From Streptomyces griseoruber (GTDB lineage Bacteria > Actinomycetota > Actinomycetes > Streptomycetales > Streptomycetaceae), in contig NZ_KQ948764.1 of NCBI RefSeq assembly GCF_001514205.1, forward strand, positions 815,882 to 879,881: DNA of 64,000 bases, in the 5' to 3' direction. The notes under the pieces are model-generated. The model was not told the origin of the DNA and made no database searches. It saw only the letters and a list, made by a program, of their open reading frames with translations. The first letter of the stretch is position 1; each line of letters opens with the position of its first letter. The position numbers were made by a program, and so were the translations under genes. Shown piece by piece: positions 24,908 to 33,511 of the stretch.

Positions 24908-25822
24908 TCAGACATGGCGCCGGGCTCCCGTCGCCAGGCCCGCCAGGAACGCCGCGGTCTCCGGCAGGTCGATCCGGGCCAGCTCGCCGGGGCGGACGAC
25001 CACGTGCAGTTCCCGGCAGAGCGGCCGCTCCCAGGCGTGGACGACGAACGACAGCAGGATCAGCCGCAGCAGGCTGTCCTCGTCGAGGTCGTGCAGCCGG
25101 GCGAGGCCCGCCCCGGTCAGCGGCATGGTGACGCGCTCCAGCTGGCCGTGCCGGCGGACGGCGTCCCACAGCCGGTCCAGGCCGAGCCACAGGTCCTGGA
25201 CGCTGGAGGAGGCGACGCAGTCGTCGCCCATCCTGCTGTAGGCGACGGCGAAGACCAGCCGCGGGCGGGCACCGAGGACGGCGACGGTGCCGATCGGGTA
25301 CCGGTCGCGTTTGCCCCGCGGCTTGTCCCGGGCCCGTTCCCGCACCACCGGCGCCACCCCGTGCAACGCCGCGGCCAGCTCCGCGTCCAGCCGCCCGGCG
25401 TCCCCCTCGTAGCGGCGGGCCAGCAACTGCCCCTGCACACTGGTGTCGTTGATGACGAAGCCGTCGTCGACGAGGGTGTCGAAGGTGTCGGTGAAGCCGA
25501 CGACCAGATGGCCGGGCTGGTCGAAGAGATCGCCCTCCTCGACCACCACCGTCATCCCGGGGCGCCCGAACTCCTGCCGTACGGAGGACCGCGGACGGGC
25601 CCGGACCAGCCCCCAGGCCAGGCAGAGCGCCACGGAGCCGGCCGTCACCCATCCGGGATGCCGGACGAGGTCCGGAAACAGCTGGCCGACGAACTGCACG
25701 ACGGCCGACACCGCGCCGAACGCCACCAGCACACTCCCGGCGAACACCCGCCGGGTCCGCCGTGATCCCGGCAGCCGCGCCCGTGCGGGCCGGTGCGGCG
25801 CGGACGGCACGGTCGATCGCAT
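24908..25822 (-). CDS. Membrane-anchored ThsA-type Macro domain protein
   Basis: From ATG 25822 (GGAGGG eight bases ahead) the protein is 304 residues. A basic head (1-25) is followed by two membrane helices (about 27-48 and 58-76). A Macro domain fills about 91-300: TVVVEEGDLFDQPGHLVVGF, TDTFDTLVDD, TSVQGQL, YPIGTVAVLG and the late TGAGLARLHDLDED loop. The GDLFDQ..VVGF.DTFDT...SVQGQL pattern is that of the DUF6430/ThsA Macro family. In type II Thoeris immunity, a two-helix membrane protein with this domain is the effector that responds to a TIR-made ADP-ribose signal. It faces the TIR-like gene and is divergent from a second Macro gene. An effector role is inferred. Confidence 0.8.
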   Translation of the reverse strand: MRSTVPSAPHRPARARLPGSRRTRRVFAGSVLVAFGAVSAVVQFVGQLFPDLVRHPGWVTAGSVALCLAWGLVRARPRSSVRQEFGRPGMTVVVEEGDLFDQPGHLVVGFTDTFDTLVDDGFVINDTSVQGQLLARRYEGDAGRLDAELAAALHGVAPVVRERARDKPRGKRDRYPIGTVAVLGARPRLVFAVAYSRMGDDCVASSSVQDLWLGLDRLWDAVRRHGQLERVTMPLTGAGLARLHDLDEDSLLRLILLSFVVHAWERPLCRELHVVVRPGELARIDLPETAAFLAGLATGARRHV

Positions 25823-25853
25823 ACATCCCTCCAGGACGCCTTGGTACGCTGAG

Positions 25854-25883
25854 TTCACTGCTGACGGGCCGTCACGCGGTGAA
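25854..25883. promoter_or_regulatory. Nested palindrome between the divergent Macro genes
   Basis: TGACGG-G-CCGTCA (25862-25874) is a perfect inner palindrome, and TTCAC (25854-25858) with GTGAA (25879-25883) forms outer arms. It is in the 74-base gap between the divergent starts at 25822 and 25897. The SARP-Macro protein encoded next door is the natural candidate to bind here and control both genes. Confidence 0.55.
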
Positions 25884-25896
25884 GGGGGCGGAACGC

Positions 25897-27282
25897 GTGG
25901 AAACCCGGACACCGAGCGTGCGCGTGAGCGTCCTGGGCCCCGTCCGGCTGGACGTGAACGGCGCCGAGGCGCATCTCACTCCGCTGACCGCACGGCTGCT
26001 GGTCCGGCTGGTCGCCGCCGACGGCGAGGCCGTACCGGCCCGGCAGCTCTACCGGGACGTCTGGCAGCCGACCGCCGAACTGCCCCGCCAGGACCTGCGG
26101 GGCCGCAACGAGGTGCAGAAACGGATCCTGGAGCTGCGCCGCGCCCTCGACCTCGCCGGCCCCGGTCTCGGCGCCCGGATCGTCCGCACCGCTCAGCTGC
26201 CGACCGCGCGCGGAGTGGAGAGCAGCTACCAACTGGTGCTGGCCACCGAGGAGTTGGACAGCGCCGAGTTCACCCAACTGGTCGGCGGCGCGCTGCGGGC
26301 GGCACCGGCCTCCGCCGTCCGGCTGCTGGCGGAGGCGCTGCGGCTGTGGCGGGGCCGTCCGCTGGCCGAGGCCCACGGCGAGGCGTTCGCCGCCGGCCCG
26401 GTACGGCGGCTGACCCAGCTCCGCGAGACCGCCCGGCGCGAACTGATCGCCGGACACAGCGCGTTGGGCCGCTACGACCTGGCCCTGCCGGTCGCCGAGC
26501 AGACGGCCCGGGAACGGCCGGACGACCCCGAGGCCGCCGCCGCCCTCACCCGGCTGCACGCCCGGCTGCGGGAGCGGCACGGCGACGAACTGCTGCGCCA
26601 CACCCTGCGCGGACTGCGGGTGGACGTGGTCGTGGTGCGCGGCGATCTGTTCGACCAGGAGGACGCCAATCTGGTCGTGGGCTTCTCCGACACCTTCGAC
26701 ACCTCCGCCGACGACGTCGTGATCAGCCGGGAGAGCGTGCAGGGCCAGCTGGTGGAGCGGCTCTTCGAGGGCCGGCACCGGCTGCTGGACGACGGTCTGC
26801 GCCGCGGGCTCAAGGAGGTCACCCCGCTGGTCACGGAGAGCGTCCAGGCGAAGCGGCGGGGCCGGCGCACCCGCTATCCGGTCGGTACGGCGGTGGCGGT
26901 GCCCCTCGGCGCGCGTCGGGTCTTCGCTCTCGCCTACTCCCGGCTGGGCAACGATCTGCGCGCCCGCTCCGCGCCGGCGGACCTGCGGCTGAGCCTGGAG
27001 CGCCTGTGGCCGGCGGTGGCGGTGCACGGTCTGTTCAAGCCGGTGGCGATCCCGCTGATCGGCGCGGGACTGGCCCGGGTCGTCGAACTCGACCGCACCC
27101 AACTGCTGTTGCTGATCGTCGAGACGTTCACGGAGAGCCTCCGTGACGACCCCGCCGTCTCCCCCGAGCTGCGGGTCGTCATCCGGGCCGACGAACTGGA
27201 GCGGACGGATCTGCCGGCGGTCGAGGCCTTTCTGCGGGACATGGACGAACGGTCGGCGATCCCGCCGACGCAAGCGAGTTGA
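25897..27282 (+). CDS. SARP-like (winged helix + BTAD) regulator fused to a ThsA-type Macro domain
   Basis: Starting at GTG 25897 (GGGGGCGG ahead), the protein has 461 residues. Residues about 7-115 form an OmpR/PhoB-type winged helix (VRVSVLGPVRLDVNGAEAHL, LTARLLVRLVAADGEAVPAR). Residues 117-235 are a bacterial transcriptional activation domain (LDSAEFTQLVGGALRAAPAS, LRLWRGRPLAE, LIAGHSALGRYDLALPV). Residues 242-450 are a Macro domain of the same kind as the neighbour (VVVVRGDLFDQEDANLVVGF, SDTFDTSADD, SVQGQLVERL, IPLIGAGLARVVELD). This joins a DNA-binding module to a receptor domain for ADP-ribose-type ligands. It would switch genes, probably its divergent neighbour, when the signal appears. 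I know of no described defence system with this arrangement. Confidence 0.82.
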   Translation: METRTPSVRVSVLGPVRLDVNGAEAHLTPLTARLLVRLVAADGEAVPARQLYRDVWQPTAELPRQDLRGRNEVQKRILELRRALDLAGPGLGARIVRTAQLPTARGVESSYQLVLATEELDSAEFTQLVGGALRAAPASAVRLLAEALRLWRGRPLAEAHGEAFAAGPVRRLTQLRETARRELIAGHSALGRYDLALPVAEQTARERPDDPEAAAALTRLHARLRERHGDELLRHTLRGLRVDVVVVRGDLFDQEDANLVVGFSDTFDTSADDVVISRESVQGQLVERLFEGRHRLLDDGLRRGLKEVTPLVTESVQAKRRGRRTRYPVGTAVAVPLGARRVFALAYSRLGNDLRARSAPADLRLSLERLWPAVAVHGLFKPVAIPLIGAGLARVVELDRTQLLLLIVETFTESLRDDPAVSPELRVVIRADELERTDLPAVEAFLRDMDERSAIPPTQAS

Positions 27283-27499
27283 CCTGGTCACTCCCCCAGC
27301 AAAGATCGGCAGCCGCTTCCCCCGACAGCCGTCACCCGCTTCGGGTCCGCTTCCGGACGACTTCCGACGCACGGGGCGGGGACGCTGGACATCAGCGGGG
27401 CGATCACGCCGAGCGTGGAGTGCGGACGGGCCCGCGCTATACGAAAGCACGGTCCCGTTACACGTGGTTCACAGCCGCACACCCTAAGTTCCCGTGCCC

Positions 27500-28058
27500 A
27501 TGACAAGGCCGTTCTTCCGCGAGCGTCGCGGCGATGGCCTCGGCGACCGGGACGGCCACCACGGCCGCCGGCACCACGGCCACCGTGTGCTCGTCCGACA
27601 TCGTCTTCACCGAGTCGAAGGCCTCCGCCACGGTCGGCGACAACCCCCGGCACGTGGCGACCGGTGACCTCGACGGCGACGGCCCGACGGGGACGGCGAG
27701 ACCGACCTGGCCACCGTCGGCAACGGCTCCAACACCCTGGAGATCTACGCCGGCGGCGGGGACGGCACCTTCGCGGACCCCGTCGACTACACGACGTCCG
27801 CCCTGCCGGTCGCCGTGGGCGCCGCCGACATCGACGGCGACGAGGTGACGGACGTCCTCGTCTCCTCGCTCAAGGAGAACTCCGTCACCGTCTTTCCAGG
27901 GCACCTCGGGCGGCGAGCTCACCGAGCTGACCGAACTGACGGCCGACGGCGCCTACGAGGCGGCGGCCGCCGACCTGACCGCCGACGGCACCCAGGACCT
28001 CGTGGTCGCGAGCAGCAGCAACGACGAGGTGGCCGTGTTCACCGGGTCCTGCGGCTGA
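27500..28058 (+). pseudogene. FG-GAP/VCBS-repeat secreted protein, frameshifted
   Basis: Calcium-binding-like repeats are spread over two frames: VATGDLDGDG in the first, ETDLATVGNGSNTLEIYAGG and GAADIDGDEVTDVLVSSLKE in the second, and LTADGTQDLVVASSSNDEVA back in the first, ending at TGA 28056-28058. The frame changes near 27686 and 27893, and the N-terminus also seems shifted. These repeats build seven-bladed propellers in secreted or surface proteins. Two or more indels make it a pseudogene unless they are assembly errors. Confidence 0.75.
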
Positions 28059-28128
28059 GGCCGGCCCCGGCACCTGGGCCCCTGGAACCGGCGACGGGGT
28101 GACGACCTCGCCGACGGCCTCCCGGCCC

Positions 28129-28407
28129 TCAGGCGGGATTCCGCCGCACGAAGAACTCCCGGAACGGGTCCATGCTCGGCTCCAGGCCCGCGTCGATCAG
28201 GCCCTTGCGCAGGGCGGTCATCTGGGGGTCGTGGATGCGCTGGGTGGGCTGGCGGAGGGGGCCGCCGTTGTAGCCCTGGAGCCAGCCCTGGAACTTCCAG
28301 GCCTGGCGGTTGATGAACGCGCCGCCGTGCAGGGCGGGGGCGAGGGCGGCCTTGGTCCTGCGGGCGGGGTGGAGCTGCCAGTAGACCTCGGCGGCGGCGT
28401 ACCCGTG
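28129..28407 (-). pseudogene. Dihydrodipicolinate synthase-family protein, 3' fragment
   Basis: Directly after the alpha-galactosidase stop and in the same frame, the minus strand reads GYAAAEVYWQLHPAR, INRQAWKFQGWLQGYNGGPL and RQPTQRIHDPQMTALRKGL. This is the C-terminal helical region of DapA/NanA-type aldolases. The barrel with the Schiff-base lysine is gone. The in-frame join suggests a deletion fused a former neighbouring gene to the end of the alpha-galactosidase gene. Confidence 0.7.
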
Positions 28408-30528
28408 TCAGTGGTCCCCGGTCAGGTTCAGGAGTACGGCGGTGCCGGGGCGGGGCAGGGAGACGGTGAGTCGGGAGTCGGCGGGGTTCCAGGTCGCGGT
28501 GGCGTCGGAGGCGGTCGGGTAGAGCACCCTGGGCCGGACGTGGGTGCCGCGCAGGTGGGGGATGGGGAGGGTGCGGGTGCTGTCGTCGGGCGTCCGCGCG
28601 GCCCCGGGGGCCGGCGCGCGGCGCCACACGGTGAGCCAGGTGGCGGCGGTGGCCGGGCCGCGCAGGCCGGAGGCGAGCCAGGTGTCCTCCCAGGCGGGCA
28701 GGCCGAGCGGCCAGAAGGGAAGGCCGGCGGGGATCTCCGGGCGGAGGGTCTTGTAGGCGGAGACGGCGGAGCGGACGAGTGCGGACTGCTCCGGGCTCAT
28801 CCGGTCGAGGAATCCGGACAGGTGGACACGGCCCTGGAGTGCGCCGGTGAGGGTGAAGGCGATCTCGTCCGGGGTGAAGTGCGGCTGGGGGTAGGCCCAG
28901 ACGGCGGCCTGTTCGGGGGTGACGGCGGTGGCGGCCGCCGCGGCGATGGGCGGATAGCGCGCGGGGTCCTGCTGGTCGCTGGTGGACTGCACCTGGGTGA
29001 CGGCGAGTTGCGCGTGGTCCATGCGGAGTCCGCCCGAGGCGCAGTTCTCCAGGACGAGGCCGGGGTACCGGTCGAGCAGGGAGCCGAGCCAGTCCAGGTG
29101 GGCGCGGTGGTGGCCGAGCAGTCCGGCGCCCGCGCTCTCGGTCCCGTTCTCCGTGCCGGCGCCGATGTTGACGTTGTAGTCGAGCTTCAGATAGCCCACC
29201 CCCCAGTCGCCCACGATCCGGTCGACGACCTGGTCCAGGTGGGCGCGGGCGGCGGGGTGGCGCAGGTCCAGGTGGTGCCGGCCGTGCTCGGTGACGCGGA
29301 CCCCGCCCCGGCGGAAGAAGGCCTCGGGCGGCAGGGTGCGGGCGAGCGGGCTGCGGACGCCGACCACTTCGGGCTCCAGCCAGAGGCCGGGGGTCATGCC
29401 GTGCCGTGCGATGGCGTCCAGCACCTCCTGGATGCCGCCGGGGAAGCGGCTGCTGGAGGCCTCCCAGGCGCCGACGGCGTCCCACCAGCCCTGGGCGTCG
29501 TCGTCGTACCAGCCTGCGTCGACGACGAACACCTCGGCGCCCGCCGAGGCCGCCGCCGCGATGAGCGGCATGAGCCTGTCGGTGGTGGGGTCGCCCATGA
29601 GGGTGTTCATGTAGTCGTTGTAGATCACCGGGAGTGCCGTGTGGTCGGGGTGGGGGCGGCGCGTCCGGCGGCGGTAGGAGGTGAGTTCGCCGAACGCGGC
29701 GTCCAGGCCCCCGGTCGCCCCGACGAGAACGGCCGGGACGGTGGTGAACTCCTGCCCGGGTGTGAGGGTCTCGTGCCACTGGTGGTGTGCGTCGTCGGGG
29801 CCGAACAGGGCGACGTAGGCGGCGCCTTCGCGTTCGCCGGTCTCGTAGCGCCAGCCCGCGCTGGACTCGATCTGCCAGAGCCAGGCGCGTCCGGCCGGAT
29901 CGGTGAGCGCGGCGAGCGGCAGATGGCGGCCCGTGGACCAGCTGCCCTGCGAGGAGCGCTCGAAGGCGCCGCGTCCCTCGTGGCCGTGGGCGGACCGGTT
30001 CAGGGAGACGACCTGGTCACGGAAGGCGGCCTGCCGCCAACGGCATTCGGCGAGCCAGTCGTTGTCCGCCCAGTGCAGGGTCGGACCGCCGGCCGGGGAA
30101 CCGCCGGTGTCCACGAGACCGCCGAGGGCCAGGCTCGACACGCTCTCCAGCCGGAGCGGGGCGCTCCCCTCGTTGACCAGGCGCACCTGCGAGCGCAGGA
30201 AGCCGGCGCCGGGGCTGGTCCGCAGGGCGATCTCGGCGGCGAGGCCGGTCACCGGGTCCGCCAGCCGGATCGTGGTGGTCCGCAGGTCGCCGTCCACCAC
30301 CGTCCGGTGGCCCTGGTGGGCGAGGCGGCCGCCGACGGTGGTGTCGATGAACCGCTCCCCCGACCAGGTGCGGCCGTGCCCGGTGACGGTGACCTCGACG
30401 AGGGGCGCCAGACGGTCCCAGTCCTGCCCCGACGCCCCCAGCCGGACCGCCCCGGCGGAGTCCGCCACGGCGTGCAGCCCGAGGACGTCGTGGGACCACA
30501 GGACGGTCTGCTCGGCTGCGACGGCCAA
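28408..30528 (-). CDS. Alpha-galactosidase, glycoside hydrolase family 36
   Basis: This 706-residue protein has a beta-rich N-terminal domain (about 1-280), a barrel starting PVIYNDYMNTLMGDPTTDRL and a C-terminal beta domain. Barrel marks are VFVVDAGWYDD, GLWLEPEVV, the nucleophile Asp in YLKLDYNVN and the acid/base Asp in STSDQQDP. It cleaves alpha-1,6 galactose from melibiose, raffinose or galactomannan side chains. No signal peptide is present, so it acts inside the cell on imported sugars. The start appears to be TTG 30528 after a weak AGGGG; no ATG or GTG fits better. Together with the GH5 enzymes it fits use of plant hemicellulose. Confidence 0.9.
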   Translation of the reverse strand: MAVAAEQTVLWSHDVLGLHAVADSAGAVRLGASGQDWDRLAPLVEVTVTGHGRTWSGERFIDTTVGGRLAHQGHRTVVDGDLRTTTIRLADPVTGLAAEIALRTSPGAGFLRSQVRLVNEGSAPLRLESVSSLALGGLVDTGGSPAGGPTLHWADNDWLAECRWRQAAFRDQVVSLNRSAHGHEGRGAFERSSQGSWSTGRHLPLAALTDPAGRAWLWQIESSAGWRYETGEREGAAYVALFGPDDAHHQWHETLTPGQEFTTVPAVLVGATGGLDAAFGELTSYRRRTRRPHPDHTALPVIYNDYMNTLMGDPTTDRLMPLIAAAASAGAEVFVVDAGWYDDDAQGWWDAVGAWEASSSRFPGGIQEVLDAIARHGMTPGLWLEPEVVGVRSPLARTLPPEAFFRRGGVRVTEHGRHHLDLRHPAARAHLDQVVDRIVGDWGVGYLKLDYNVNIGAGTENGTESAGAGLLGHHRAHLDWLGSLLDRYPGLVLENCASGGLRMDHAQLAVTQVQSTSDQQDPARYPPIAAAAATAVTPEQAAVWAYPQPHFTPDEIAFTLTGALQGRVHLSGFLDRMSPEQSALVRSAVSAYKTLRPEIPAGLPFWPLGLPAWEDTWLASGLRGPATAATWLTVWRRAPAPGAARTPDDSTRTLPIPHLRGTHVRPRVLYPTASDATATWNPADSRLTVSLPRPGTAVLLNLTGDH

Positions 30529-30633
30529 CGAGGCGTCCCCTTCCGGTGTTCCGGGTTTCCGTGGTCCGGGTCCCCGTGGTCCGGGCGTACCTACCCACGG
30601 ATGTGACCGGTCACCCCCGTCCGCCCCGGGACC

Positions 30634-31425
30634 TCACCTGACGTCGACGAAGTCCCCCGCGGCCGTGGCCGGTCCGGTGGTGCCCGTGCCGGCGAAGACG
30701 TACCGGTAGTAGCCGTCCTTCGTGGCCTTGGTGGTGGTCTTCAGGGTGCCGCCGCTGCCGCTGGTGACGGTCTTCAGGGTGGTGTAGGTGCTGCTGCCCT
30801 TCTTGCGGAACTGGAGCTTCACCGACTGGCCCCGGTACCCGGTGTAGCCGCCGGTCTCCCAGTTGGCGCGGGTCAGCTTGCCGGTGACCGTGACGGTCCG
30901 GCCCTTCTTCACCGGCTCGGGCGAGGCGTTGACCGTGACCTTGGCGTTCCGCTTGAGCTTCGCCGTGGCCGCGACGTCCACGTCCGTCCAGTCGTCGGTG
31001 GCGTCCTGTGCGTCGGTGAGCACGTTCCAGGTGCCGGCCAGGCTGTTGCGGTGCAGATCCCGTGCGGGGTCCACCTCGAAGGACATCGTGCAGGCGGAGG
31101 TGGTGGGGTCGGTGGGCGAGACCGTGCAGGTGCCCGCCGGGGGGTACTGCGGCAGATGGCCGTCGGCGTCGTCGGTGTTGGGGCCGTGCCACAGAAAGGC
31201 CCAGGTCGCGACGACACCCTCCGGGTCGGTCACCGTCCAGGTGAGGGTGACGGTCTTGCGGGTGGTCGTGCCGAGCACGATGTCCTTGCCGCCGTTGACG
31301 ACGACGTGCGTGAACGTCGTCGGGCCGGCCGCGGCGCGGTCCGCCGCCCCGGCGGTGGCCGGGACGATCGAGGCGGACACGGCGGTGGCAAGGGATACGA
31401 CGGCGACAGCCGAGCGGATACGCAT
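30634..31425 (-). CDS. Secreted protein with Ig-like domain, function unknown
   Basis: From ATG 31425 (AAGGGGGA ahead) the protein is 263 residues. A signal peptide covers about 1-27 (RIRSAVAVVSLATAVSASIV, cut near AGA). The mature part has a beta-rich first domain with TLTWTVTDPEGVVATWAFLW and two paired cysteines (TCTV, SACTM). The C-terminal domain is of the kind found in Streptomyces calcium-binding-like proteins (VKKGRTVTVTGKLTRANWET, GQSVKLQFRKKGSSTYTTLK, DGYYRYVFAGTGTTGPA). The function is not known. It stands alone between the alpha-galactosidase and a dehydrogenase. Confidence 0.75.
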   Translation of the reverse strand: MRIRSAVAVVSLATAVSASIVPATAGAADRAAAGPTTFTHVVVNGGKDIVLGTTTRKTVTLTWTVTDPEGVVATWAFLWHGPNTDDADGHLPQYPPAGTCTVSPTDPTTSACTMSFEVDPARDLHRNSLAGTWNVLTDAQDATDDWTDVDVAATAKLKRNAKVTVNASPEPVKKGRTVTVTGKLTRANWETGGYTGYRGQSVKLQFRKKGSSTYTTLKTVTSGSGGTLKTTTKATKDGYYRYVFAGTGTTGPATAAGDFVDVR

Positions 31426-31549
31426 GGACTCCCCCTTCGGGACGCTCGGGCCCGCCGCCTCCTCCGCGCGGCGGGCCTGATGATGTGTCACGCTGCCTAG
31501 ACCCACGAGGGGCGGTCCCGGTTGCCCCGCGCGTGCCCACGACCTCTTC

Positions 31550-32545
31550 TCAGGACGACGACACGCGGATCACGGCCTTGCCCCGGGCGTGCCCCCGCTC
31601 CACATGGCGCAGCCCCTCGGCCGTGTCGGCCAGGGCGTAGGTCCGGTCGACCACCGGGGTGAGCGCGCCCGCCTCGATGAGGGCGGTGACGGCGAGCAGG
31701 TCCTCGTGGACCGGTCCGGCCGGGGCGGACGGAAGGATCGGCCGCAGCCGCTGCCGTACGAAGGTGTCGGCCGCCGCCACCCGCAGCAGCGAGCCCACCG
31801 CCCCGAACGCACGGCCGGGCGAGCCGCCCCCGTTGGCCACCAGGGTCCCGGTCGGGGTGAGCGCCCGGCGCAGCCGTCCCGGCGGGTGGTTTCCCACGTT
31901 GTCGAGGATCACGTCGTAGTGCGCGCGGCGTTCGGTGAAGTCCTCCCGGGCGTAGTCGACGACGTGCGCGGCGCCGAGCGAGCGCACCAGGTCGGCGTTG
32001 CGGGCGCTGCACACCCCGGTCACCTCCGCGCCCAGGGCGGCGGCGATCTGTACGGCGAACGTGCCGACGCCCCCGGCGGCGCCGTTGACGAGCACCCGCT
32101 GGCCGGCCCGTACCCGCCCGACGGTCCGGATGCCGCGCAGGGCGGTCACCGCCCCCATGGGCACGGCGGCGGCCTGCTCGAAGGTCAGTCCCGCGGGCTT
32201 GGGGACCACGAGCTCCGGGGTGGTGCGCGCGTACTCGGCGAAGGCACCGGGGCAGAAGCCCAGCACCTCGTCGCCGGGCCGGAGCGCGGGCACGCCGGCG
32301 CCGACCGCCACCACCTCGCCGGCCGCGTCGATCCCGGCCACCCGCGCCTTGGGCCGGGTCAGCCCCACGCCTCCCATCAGCCGCGCCACGTACGGGTCGC
32401 CGCGCAGCATGTGCCAGTCGTACGGGTTGAGCGCGGCGGCACGCACCCGTACGACCAGCCGGCCCGGCCCGGCCTCGGGCCGGGCCGTCTCCGCGAGCCG
32501 CAGCGCCTCCGGCGGGCCGAACCGTTCCTGGACGATCGCCTTCAT
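31550..32545 (-). CDS. Zinc-independent NAD(P)-dependent alcohol dehydrogenase/quinone reductase (MDR family)
   Basis: From ATG 32545 the protein is 331 residues: MKAIVQERFGPPEALRLAET is the typical start, NPYDWHMLRG and DEVLGFCPGAFAEY form the catalytic half, and NGAAGGVGTFAVQIAAALGA is the cofactor loop. The zinc-binding residues of classical alcohol dehydrogenases are absent, as in quinone reductases. A pair of perfect palindromes lies immediately upstream, and a TetR gene is next in the same direction. This fits an inducible detoxifying reductase under TetR control. Confidence 0.88.
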   Translation of the reverse strand: MKAIVQERFGPPEALRLAETARPEAGPGRLVVRVRAAALNPYDWHMLRGDPYVARLMGGVGLTRPKARVAGIDAAGEVVAVGAGVPALRPGDEVLGFCPGAFAEYARTTPELVVPKPAGLTFEQAAAVPMGAVTALRGIRTVGRVRAGQRVLVNGAAGGVGTFAVQIAAALGAEVTGVCSARNADLVRSLGAAHVVDYAREDFTERRAHYDVILDNVGNHPPGRLRRALTPTGTLVANGGGSPGRAFGAVGSLLRVAAADTFVRQRLRPILPSAPAGPVHEDLLAVTALIEAGALTPVVDRTYALADTAEGLRHVERGHARGKAVIRVSSS

Positions 32546-32566
32546 CGGTCTTCCCCCATCCCCTCG

Positions 32567-32617
32567 GGTGTACGCCGTACACCACCTGCACGGCACGGTA
32601 GGTGTACGGCGTACACC
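32567..32617 (-). promoter_or_regulatory. Twin TetR operators upstream of the MDR gene
   Basis: GGTGTACGCCGTACACC (32567-32583) and GGTGTACGGCGTACACC (32601-32617) are perfect palindromes differing only at the centre base, with centres 34 bases apart. They lie between the TetR stop (32673) and the MDR start (32545), overlapping the expected promoter of the MDR gene. Confidence 0.88.
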
Positions 32618-32672
32618 CGTCAAGGGGAGGGGAGAACCGCCAAGGGAGCCGCAGTGGCGCGGGAACCTCGAT

Positions 32673-33353
32673 TCAGGCCGTGCGCAGGAGCCGTTCGAGG
32701 CCGTCCAGGGTCAGGTCCAGGGCGAACTCGAACTCGGCCTGGTCGTCACAGCCCGAGCCGACGACGGACTCCTCGTCATGGGCGACCGCCCTGGCCAGTT
32801 CGGTGAGGTGGGGATAGCGCGCCGCCATCTCCTCGGGCGGCGGCGCGTCCGGATCCGGCGCGCGGTCGGTCCGGTCCTCGAACAGCTCCTGGGAGAAGCC
32901 CAGCAGGCGGCTGCCCATCACGTGCATCGCGTGATGCACCAGGTCGACCGGGAAGCCGCCGGCCCGGAAGATCCCGATCATCGAGTCCAGGTACGCCAGG
33001 ACGGCGGGCGTCGGCGTGGCCCTCGCCTTCATCCGCGCCTCGATGACCGCGGGCGCCCACGGGTGCCGCAGCAGCATCCGGCGGGCCGACAGCACCCGCC
33101 GGCGGACGGCGGTCTTCCAGTCGGCGTCGGCGGACGGCGGGTCGATCTCACCGACCAGCGCGTCGATCATGCCGTCGAGCAGTTCGTTCTTGTGGGCCAC
33201 GTGCTTGTACAGCGCCATGGGCACGACACCGAGCGCCTGCGCGATCCTGCGCATGCTGAGCGCGTCGACCCCGCCCTCGTCGGCCAGCGCCACGGCGGTG
33301 TCCAGCACCCGCTTCCTGCTCAGGGGCGCGCGCTGCTGCGTGCCGATCTCCAC
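32673..33353 (-). CDS. TetR-family repressor with TetR C-terminal (type 1) domain
   Basis: From GTG 33353 (AGAGGGG ahead) the protein is 226 residues. The DNA-binding head reads LSRKRVLDTAVALADEGGVD, LSMRRIAQALGVVPMALYKH and VAHKNELLDGMIDALVG. The C-terminal part, with LVHHAMHVMGSRLLGFSQEL and the long last helix, fits the TetR_C type that binds small aromatic or tetracycline-like ligands. It very probably binds the twin GTGTACG palindromes in front of the downstream reductase gene. Its own promoter region shows no copy of that palindrome. Confidence 0.88.
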   Translation of the reverse strand: MEIGTQQRAPLSRKRVLDTAVALADEGGVDALSMRRIAQALGVVPMALYKHVAHKNELLDGMIDALVGEIDPPSADADWKTAVRRRVLSARRMLLRHPWAPAVIEARMKARATPTPAVLAYLDSMIGIFRAGGFPVDLVHHAMHVMGSRLLGFSQELFEDRTDRAPDPDAPPPEEMAARYPHLTELARAVAHDEESVVGSGCDDQAEFEFALDLTLDGLERLLRTA

Positions 33354-33511
33354 CAACCCCTCTCGTACGGGCAGGTCACTGAAGGCCCCCTGCCCGCCAC
33401 CGAAGTTACCGCGTCCCTCCGGCGGAGGCCGCGCGGGCCGTGCGCAGGGCGGAGGGGAAGGGGTCGGGCGGCCGGGCGCCGGGGTGCTCCCGGCGGCGCG
33501 TGCGCGGAGTT

